From: an uncultured Burkholderiales bacterium
GTDB taxonomy: Bacteria; Pseudomonadota; Gammaproteobacteria; Burkholderiales; Burkholderiaceae
Reading direction: 5' to 3'
DNA length: 28,004 nt
Assembly: GCA_946480465.1 (NCBI GenBank)
Contig: CAMLJY010000071.1
Location: 1 to 28,004 of the forward strand
A model generated the notes under the pieces. It was not told where the DNA came from and did not search any database. It was given only the letters and a program-made list of their open reading frames with translations. The position numbers were made by a program, and so were the translations under genes. Below, piece after piece: positions 23,810 to 28,004 of the stretch (its first letter is position 1; each line of letters opens with the position of its first letter).

Positions 23810-24253
23810 ATGATCCGCCATCTGTTCGTGCCCATCGATGGCAGCCCGCTGTCCGAGCGCGCCATCCAGCAGAGCATTGCCCTGGCCGGGCAGCTGGGCG
23901 CGTCCATCACGGGCTTCATCGTCGAGCCCGGCGTGCCGCTGCCGAGCCCCGGCACGGTGATGCACGCGTACGAGCGCCAGATCGGCGAGCACCTGGCCGC
24001 GACCGAGTCGCACGCGCGCGAGACGCTGGACGCCTTCGGCCGCCGCGCCGAGGCCGCCGGCGTGCGCTTCCAGGGCGCGCATGCCTCGACCGGCGCGGTG
24101 GACGAGGCGATCGTCAGCCATGCCGCCGCGCTGGGCTGCGACATGATCGTGATGGTCACCCACGGCCGCGGCGCCTTCGGCGAGCTGCTGTTCGGCTCGC
24201 ACAGCAAGAGCGTGCTGTCGCGCACGCAGCTTCCGGTGCTGGTGCTGCACTGA
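23810..24253 (+). CDS. Universal stress protein (UspA family)
   Basis: Single-domain cytoplasmic stress protein, 147 residues. ATG 23810 is preceded by GGGAAC about 6 nt upstream. HLFVPIDGSPLSERAIQQSIALAGQLGA at the start and MIVMVTHGRGAFGELLFGSHSKSVLSRTQLPVLVLH at the end match the ATP-binding type, including the G-x2-G-x9-G(S/T) pattern. A FNR-like promoter lies upstream. No direct link to hydroaromatic catabolism is visible; it separates the dehydratase gene from the TetR gene and may be an independent unit. Confidence 0.9.
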   Translation: MIRHLFVPIDGSPLSERAIQQSIALAGQLGASITGFIVEPGVPLPSPGTVMHAYERQIGEHLAATESHARETLDAFGRRAEAAGVRFQGAHASTGAVDEAIVSHAAALGCDMIVMVTHGRGAFGELLFGSHSKSVLSRTQLPVLVLH

Positions 24254-24273
24254 AACGATCCGCGCGGCGCTGC

Positions 24274-24279
24274 TAAGCT
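24274..24279 (+). promoter_or_regulatory. -10 element suggesting a leaderless TetR-family mRNA
   Basis: TAAGCT (24274-24279) lies 8 nt before the ATG, with CTGAAA (24250-24255) 18 bp upstream as a possible -35. The implied start falls at or within about 2 nt of the ATG. No SD precedes this ATG, consistent with a leaderless message. Confidence 0.35.
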
Positions 24280-24287
24280 CGCCGCCC

Positions 24288-25028
24288 ATGAACCAGGCAG
24301 TACATCCGCGGCGCAGCCGCGCGCCGCGCGCCGCCGGCAGCGCGACGGCGGCATCAGCTGCAGCAACGAAGGCCGGCACGGCCGACGCGGGCGGCACCCG
24401 CCCCGCCGACCCGCGCACCAACGACCCCGACCGCACGATGGCCGACATCCTGGCCGTCGCCACCCGCGAGTTCGCCGGCAAGGGCCTGGCCGGCGCGCGC
24501 ATCGACGAGATCGCCGCCGCCACGCGCACCAGCAAGCGGATGATCTATTACTACTTCGGCAGCAAGGAAGGGCTGTACGTCGCGGTGCTGGAGGAGGCCT
24601 ACCGCCGCATCCGCCGCATCGAGTCCGAGCTGCGCCTGGAAGACCTGCCGCCGGAGGACGCGCTGCGCAAGCTGGTCGGCTTCACCTTCGACTACCAGCT
24701 CGCCAACCCCGACTTCATCCGCCTGGTGATGACGGAGAACATCCACCGCGGCGAGTTCCTGGCGCAGAGCAAGTCCATCCAGCAGCTGAACGTGCCGGCC
24801 ATCGATGCGGTGAAGACGGTGTACGAGCGCGGCGTGAAGGCCGGCGTCTTCCGCAACGACGTGGATCCGGTGGACCTGCACATGTCCATCTCCGCCCTCA
24901 GCTTCTTCAACGTGGCCAACCGCCACACCTTCGGCCTGATCTTCAAGCGCGACTTCGACAGCCCGCGCGCCGTCGGCGCCCGGCGCGACAGCATCGTCGA
25001 GATGGTCGTGCGCTACGTGCGCAAGTAG
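24288..25028 (+). CDS. TetR-family regulator, probably of the quinate/shikimate genes
   Basis: DNA-binding repressor of 246 residues. After a ~48-residue Ala/Arg-rich low-complexity leader comes the TetR helix-turn-helix: ILAVATREFAGKGLAGARIDEIAAATRTSKRMIYYYFGSKEGLY, residues about 54-97. The ligand domain begins with EEAYRRIRRIESEL and holds TENIHRGEFLAQSKSIQQLN. ATG 24438 just before the first helix is an alternative start, but the leader is in frame and follows a promoter-like -10. It is followed by quinate/shikimate dehydrogenase and dehydroquinase genes with a near-palindromic site upstream of them, which suggests it represses them until a hydroaromatic acid binds. Confidence 0.85.
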   Translation: MNQAVHPRRSRAPRAAGSATAASAAATKAGTADAGGTRPADPRTNDPDRTMADILAVATREFAGKGLAGARIDEIAAATRTSKRMIYYYFGSKEGLYVAVLEEAYRRIRRIESELRLEDLPPEDALRKLVGFTFDYQLANPDFIRLVMTENIHRGEFLAQSKSIQQLNVPAIDAVKTVYERGVKAGVFRNDVDPVDLHMSISALSFFNVANRHTFGLIFKRDFDSPRAVGARRDSIVEMVVRYVRK

Positions 25029-25101
25029 GGCGTTCCCGCGCCCCACGCGCAGCCCGCGCACCCCTTTCGCTCGCCATGAGGGGAATCCCGCATGCGCAAA
25101 A

Positions 25102-25115
25102 ACTAACCAGTTCGT
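25102..25115. promoter_or_regulatory. Candidate TetR operator
   Basis: ACTAACCAGTTCGT is an inverted repeat (CTAAC / GTTCG, one mismatch) in an A/T-rich island of an otherwise GC-rich 379-bp gap (25029-25407). TACATT follows at 25115-25120 as a possible -10. The CTAAC..GTTAG pattern is common at TetR-type operators. The rest of the gap has no convincing gene; a coding-like minus-strand frame with no start codon crosses it and ends in TAA near 25120. Confidence 0.45.
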
Positions 25116-25407
25116 ACATTTATCCGATGGTCGGTACGCTCGTGCCGAGGAGACATGCGGTGACCCCAATCTTGGTGGCCTCGTCGAGGCTGATCGACCT
25201 GCCGCTTGCGGCCATGCAGGCCGCGATCGTGCCGGGGGTGAAGCCGGCGGCGGGCAGGCAGGCGGCCAGGGCCGGCGAGGACGCCGCGGGGGTGTTCAGT
25301 GGCCGGGTCGGCCAAACTCCGGAAGTGAGCGGCAGCCGATGACCTCGCCAGCATCCGCGCACGGCCGCGCCGATCCGCCCCAGGCAGGACCCGGGCGGGA
25401 GCCGCGC

Positions 25408-26286
25408 ATGAAGCCGCTGATCGGGCTCATCGGCGCCGGCATCTCGCAGTCGCTGTCGCCGGCGATGCACGAGGAGGAAGCCCGGCACCACGGCCTCGAC
25501 CTGCACTACCAGCTGATCGACCTGGACCGCACCGGCGCGGGCGTGGACGCGCTGCCGGGCCTCGTCGCCGCCGCCCGCACGATGGGCTTCGCCGGCCTCA
25601 ACATCACCTTTCCCTGCAAGCAGGCGGTGCTGCCGCTGCTGGACGAGCTGTCGCCCGATGCGCAGGCCATGGGCGCGGTCAACACCGTGGTGTTCGAGGG
25701 TGACCGCCTGATCGGCCACAACACCGACGGCTCCGGCTGGGCTTGGGGCCTTCGCCGCGCCTTGCCGCGGGCCGACCTGTCGCGCGTGGTGCTGCTGGGC
25801 ACCGGGGGCGCGGGCTCCGCCATCGCCCATGCGGTGCTGGGGCTGGGCGCACGGGAGCTGGTGCTGGTCGATCGCGAGGCCGCGCGCGCCGAGGCGCTGG
25901 CGGCGAGCCTGGCGGCGCGGCACGGCGAAGGACGCGTCAGCGCCGGAACCGACACGGCGGCCGCGCTGCGCGGCGCCAGCGGGCTGATCCATGCCACGCC
26001 CACCGGCATGTCCAAGCTGCCGGGCCTGCCGCTGGACGCAGCGCTGCTGCGGCCGCAGCTGTGGGTCTCCGAGGTCGTGTACTTCCCGCTCGACACCGCG
26101 CTGCTGCAGGCCGCCCGCGCCGCAGGCTGCGCGGTGGCCGATGGCGGCGGGATGGCGGTGGGCCAGGCCATCGGTGCCTTCGAACTGTTCACCGGCCGCC
26201 GCGCCGACCCGGAGCGCATGGCCGCGCACTTCAGGCGTTTGATCGCCGAACGCGCCGCGCGCGAAGCCGCTGCCGCAGGGCGGTGA
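25408..26286 (+). CDS. Quinate/shikimate dehydrogenase, NAD-type (AroE superfamily)
   Basis: Oxidises quinate to 3-dehydroquinate and/or shikimate to 3-dehydroshikimate. ATG 25408 has GGGAG 6 nt upstream and gives 292 residues beginning [18 protein letters not shown]; an upstream ATG at 25339 would add 23 Pro/Gly/Arg-rich residues with a poor SD. The carboxylate clamp SLS (S15, S17), the lysine in [23 protein letters not shown] and the nucleotide motif [12 protein letters not shown] are all present. [11 protein letters not shown] after the second strand has an acidic residue that favours NAD+, typical of catabolic quinate/shikimate dehydrogenases; biosynthetic AroE usually has Arg for NADP. 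Pairing with dehydroquinase 50 bp downstream supports a catabolic role. Quinate versus shikimate preference is undecided. Confidence 0.85.
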   Translation: MKPLIGLIGAGISQSLSPAMHEEEARHHGLDLHYQLIDLDRTGAGVDALPGLVAAARTMGFAGLNITFPCKQAVLPLLDELSPDAQAMGAVNTVVFEGDRLIGHNTDGSGWAWGLRRALPRADLSRVVLLGTGGAGSAIAHAVLGLGARELVLVDREAARAEALAASLAARHGEGRVSAGTDTAAALRGASGLIHATPTGMSKLPGLPLDAALLRPQLWVSEVVYFPLDTALLQAARAAGCAVADGGGMAVGQAIGAFELFTGRRADPERMAAHFRRLIAERAAREAAAAGR

Positions 26287-26307
26287 GCGAGGGCCCCTCG
26301 CTACCAT
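26287..26307 (+). promoter_or_regulatory. Palindrome abutting a -10-like element before dehydroquinase
   Basis: GCGAGGGCCCCTCGC (26287-26301) is a perfect 7-bp inverted repeat with a 1-nt centre immediately after the dehydrogenase stop. TACCAT (26302-26307) follows directly and resembles a -10. It may be an operator for a separate promoter, or a chance GC palindrome; a 1-nt loop argues against a hairpin terminator. Confidence 0.3.
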
Positions 26308-26336
26308 TCCCACCCCATCCGCCTGAAGCCTCCCGC

Positions 26337-26804
26337 ATGAACATCCTGGTCCTGAACGGTCCCAACCTGAACCTGCTCGGTACGCGCGAGCCGGCCGTCT
26401 ACGGCGCCACGACGCTGGCCGACGTCGAGGCCCTGTGCCGCGAGGCCGGTGCGGCGGGCGGCGCGCAAGTGCAGTGCCGCCAATCGAATCACGAGGGCCA
26501 GCTGATCGACTGGATCCACGAGGCCGGCGTGGCGTACCGCGAGGGGCGCCTCGCCGGAATCGTTTTCAACGCCGGCGCCTACACGCACACCTCGGTCGCG
26601 CTGCACGACGCCATCAAGGGCTCGGGTGTGCCGGTGATCGAGGTGCACATCTCCAACGTGCATGCGCGGGAGGCCTTTCGCCACCACTCCTACCTGTCGC
26701 CCGTCGCGGCCGGCATCGTGGTCGGCTTCGGGGTCGACGGCTACGTGCTGGCCATCGAGGGCCTGCTGCGCAAGGCCCGCGCGGCGGCCACCGCCCATCC
26801 CTGA
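26337..26804 (+). CDS. aroQ: 3-Dehydroquinate dehydratase, type II
   Basis: Interconverts 3-dehydroquinate and 3-dehydroshikimate. The 155-residue length is standard for the dodecameric type II enzyme. [17 protein letters not shown] carries the catalytic-loop arginine and tyrosine; [17 protein letters not shown] and [17 protein letters not shown] hold the substrate-binding Asn, the catalytic His and an arginine. In this context it most likely serves quinate breakdown (paired with the dehydrogenase upstream), although it could double as the biosynthetic enzyme if no other copy exists. Confidence 0.95.
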   Translation: MNILVLNGPNLNLLGTREPAVYGATTLADVEALCREAGAAGGAQVQCRQSNHEGQLIDWIHEAGVAYREGRLAGIVFNAGAYTHTSVALHDAIKGSGVPVIEVHISNVHAREAFRHHSYLSPVAAGIVVGFGVDGYVLAIEGLLRKARAAATAHP

Positions 26805-26938
26805 AATCCCTACAGGCCGCCGCCACTTGGTAAGCAGGGCCAACCAGGGTGGCCGGGCGTGGGCGTCACGCTTATGCTGCGGGTCTGGGTGCACAACAAC
26901 AGACGAGACGGTGCCCAGGCAGTTGGCAGGGGGCGCAC

Positions 26939-27391
26939 ATGGTGAGTTCTGATCCAAGGGCGGCCGATGCGGCCGTCGAGCTGAGCGGCAAGCTGCTCTA
27001 CATCGAAGACCAGCCGATGAACGTCGCGCTGGTCGAGGGCATCCTCGCGGCCCGTCATCCCGGCGTGCAGCTGGTGCACGCCAGCACCGGTGCCGAAGGC
27101 ATCCGCATGGTCCACGAAGAGCAGCCCGATTTCGTGCTGCTGGACATGCACCTGCCCGACACCTCCGGGCTGGAGGTCGTGCGGCAGCTCAACTCGGAGA
27201 TCACGCGCCGCGGCCTGCGCGTGACCATCCTGACCGGGGACAGCCTGACGATGGACATCATCAAGGCCATGAGCCTGGGGGCCTACGAGTACTGGGTGAA
27301 GCCGCTGAACCTGAAGGTGTTCGAGGATGGCCTGCGCCGCGCGCTGACCGGCCGCCGGCCCGATCCCGCGCGGCGACTCAAGGCCGGCTGA
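26939..27391 (+). CDS. Single-domain response regulator (receiver only)
   Basis: CheY-like receiver protein of 150 residues with no output domain. ATG 26939 has AGGGGG 5 nt upstream. Acidic pocket ED in YIEDQPMN, phospho-acceptor Asp in FVLLDMHLPDTSG, Thr in ILTGDS and Lys in YWVKPLN are all in place, so phosphorylation is expected. The YIEDQPMNVALVEGIL opening is typical of receivers found in hybrid histidine kinases and phosphorelays. No kinase gene is in the window. Its 3' end overlaps the convergent Lrp-type gene by 14 nt. Function unknown. Confidence 0.88.
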   Translation: MVSSDPRAADAAVELSGKLLYIEDQPMNVALVEGILAARHPGVQLVHASTGAEGIRMVHEEQPDFVLLDMHLPDTSGLEVVRQLNSEITRRGLRVTILTGDSLTMDIIKAMSLGAYEYWVKPLNLKVFEDGLRRALTGRRPDPARRLKAG

Positions 27392-27857
27392 CGGCGCCTT
27401 CCGGCCGGGCCAGCGCCCGCCGCGGAATCGGCGTCGACAGCACGATCGAGGTGCGCGTCTCGCCCCAGCCGTTGATGGCGCCCAGGAAGCGCTCGAGGTC
27501 CGGCAGGTCGCGCGCCACGACCGTCATCAGGTAGGAATCGGCGCCGGTGACGTGGTGGCACTCCAGCACCTCGGGCATCGTGCGCAGCTTGGCCAGCAGC
27601 GCCTGCTTGGCCGGCTGCAGCGTGGTGATGCCGACGATGGCCTGCACGCCCCAGCCCAGGCGTGCTGCGTCCAGCGTGGCGTGCACGCCGCGGATCACGC
27701 CGGCCTCCTGCAGCTTTTTCAGCCGCTCGGCAGTGGCGGCGATCGACAGGCCCGCGGCCTGCGCCAGGCTCTTCAGCGGCTGGCGGCCGTCGGCCTGCAG
27801 CGCCTCCAGCAGGCGCCAGGCCTTGTCATCGATGGAGAGGGCGGGGGATTCGGCCAT
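27378..27857 (-). CDS. Lrp/AsnC-family transcriptional regulator
   Basis: Leucine-responsive-type regulator, 159 residues, start ATG at 27855-27857 (MAESPALSIDDKAWRLLEAL). The N-terminal helix-turn-helix is QPLKSLAQAAGLSIAATAERLKKLQEAGVI, and the C-terminal RAM/ligand domain contains VLECHHVTGADSYLMTVVARDLPDLERFL. Amino-acid metabolism control is the family norm. It is convergent and overlapping with the response regulator. The region right of it (27858-28004) contains its promoter and, at the very edge, an SD-like AGTGGAG that probably precedes a rightward gene beyond the window. Confidence 0.9.
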   Translation of the reverse strand: MAESPALSIDDKAWRLLEALQADGRQPLKSLAQAAGLSIAATAERLKKLQEAGVIRGVHATLDAARLGWGVQAIVGITTLQPAKQALLAKLRTMPEVLECHHVTGADSYLMTVVARDLPDLERFLGAINGWGETRTSIVLSTPIPRRALARPEGAVSRP

Positions 27858-28004
27858 CGCAGCGTCATGCCGGAAAAGGAACGGTCGGCCGCCGATGATC
27901 GCCGGAAATCCGCGCTGTCGGCGCGCGGGGCCGCTGCGTACGATCCCGGCGCATGGTGCGTCACGAAGCAAAGGCTCGACTGAACCCGAAGGGGCGAAGT
28001 GGAG

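Noticed and set aside
25076..25342. Small plus-strand frame in the TetR-dehydrogenase gap
   Set aside because: It spans the candidate operator and promoter, has no SD and its translation shows no recognisable feature.
25339..25407. Upstream ATG 25339 for the quinate/shikimate dehydrogenase
   Set aside because: It adds 23 Pro/Gly/Arg-rich residues before the standard family N-terminus and has a poorly spaced SD; ATG 25408 has GGGAG 6 nt upstream.
26839..26855. Short inverted repeat GGCCA/TGGCC after the dehydroquinase gene as a terminator
   Set aside because: Only a 5-bp stem with a 7-nt loop and no T-run; expected by chance at this GC content.

Overview
The window is very GC-rich (roughly 70%) with dense, mostly same-strand operons. 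It carries two Gram-negative trimeric porins of the kind typical of Betaproteobacteria, and the family mix (BMP-type and branched-chain-type ABC importers, PcaU-like IclR, QuiC-like dehydratase) suggests a Burkholderiales member, perhaps near the Comamonadaceae or the Rubrivivax/Leptothrix group. No tRNA, rRNA, insertion sequence, phage gene or CRISPR array was seen. Most of the window is two catabolic/uptake clusters meeting at about 13.7 kb.

Region 1 (1-13.7 kb) is a purine nucleotide/nucleoside scavenging locus. A LacI-family regulator of the PurR/RbsR type and ribokinase overlap by 4 nt. Then come an MTAN-like nucleosidase, a surface/periplasmic lipoprotein 5'-nucleotidase, a porin, a BMP-type binding protein, a double ABC ATPase, two permeases, a deaminase that looks like adenine deaminase rather than adenosine deaminase, and a second BMP-type binding protein. 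The inferred route is: nucleotides pass the porin, the nucleotidase removes phosphate, BMP proteins and the ABC importer bring in nucleosides, the nucleosidase releases base and free ribose, ribokinase makes ribose 5-phosphate, and the deaminase turns adenine into hypoxanthine. Four almost identical PurR-type palindromes built on CAAACGTTTG mark the region: one at the regulator promoter, two flanking a hexamer repeat before the nucleosidase gene, and one inside the porin coding sequence.

Region 2 (13.7-26.8 kb) looks like uptake and catabolism of shikimate/quinate-type hydroaromatic acids toward protocatechuate. A PcaU/PobR-like IclR regulator is divergent from an AroE-like dehydrogenase, with a three-half-site operator between them. 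The AroE-like gene is followed by a complete branched-chain-type ABC importer, a porin, an HPPD-like protein and a TIM-barrel 3-dehydroshikimate dehydratase (the two halves of Pseudomonas QuiC as separate genes in reverse order). A universal stress protein (with an FNR-like promoter) and a TetR regulator follow, then a second, canonical NAD-type quinate/shikimate dehydrogenase and a type II dehydroquinase.

The right end (26.9-28.0 kb) holds a single-domain response regulator convergent with, and overlapping, an Lrp/AsnC-family regulator, and the upstream region of a gene beyond the edge.

Most notable are the four-operator PurR-like array with an intragenic operator and an interposed in-register hexamer repeat (with a second such repeat at the window edge), and the dedicated hydroaromatic-acid transporter/catabolic cluster with a divergent AroE paralogue lacking the usual carboxylate-binding serines.
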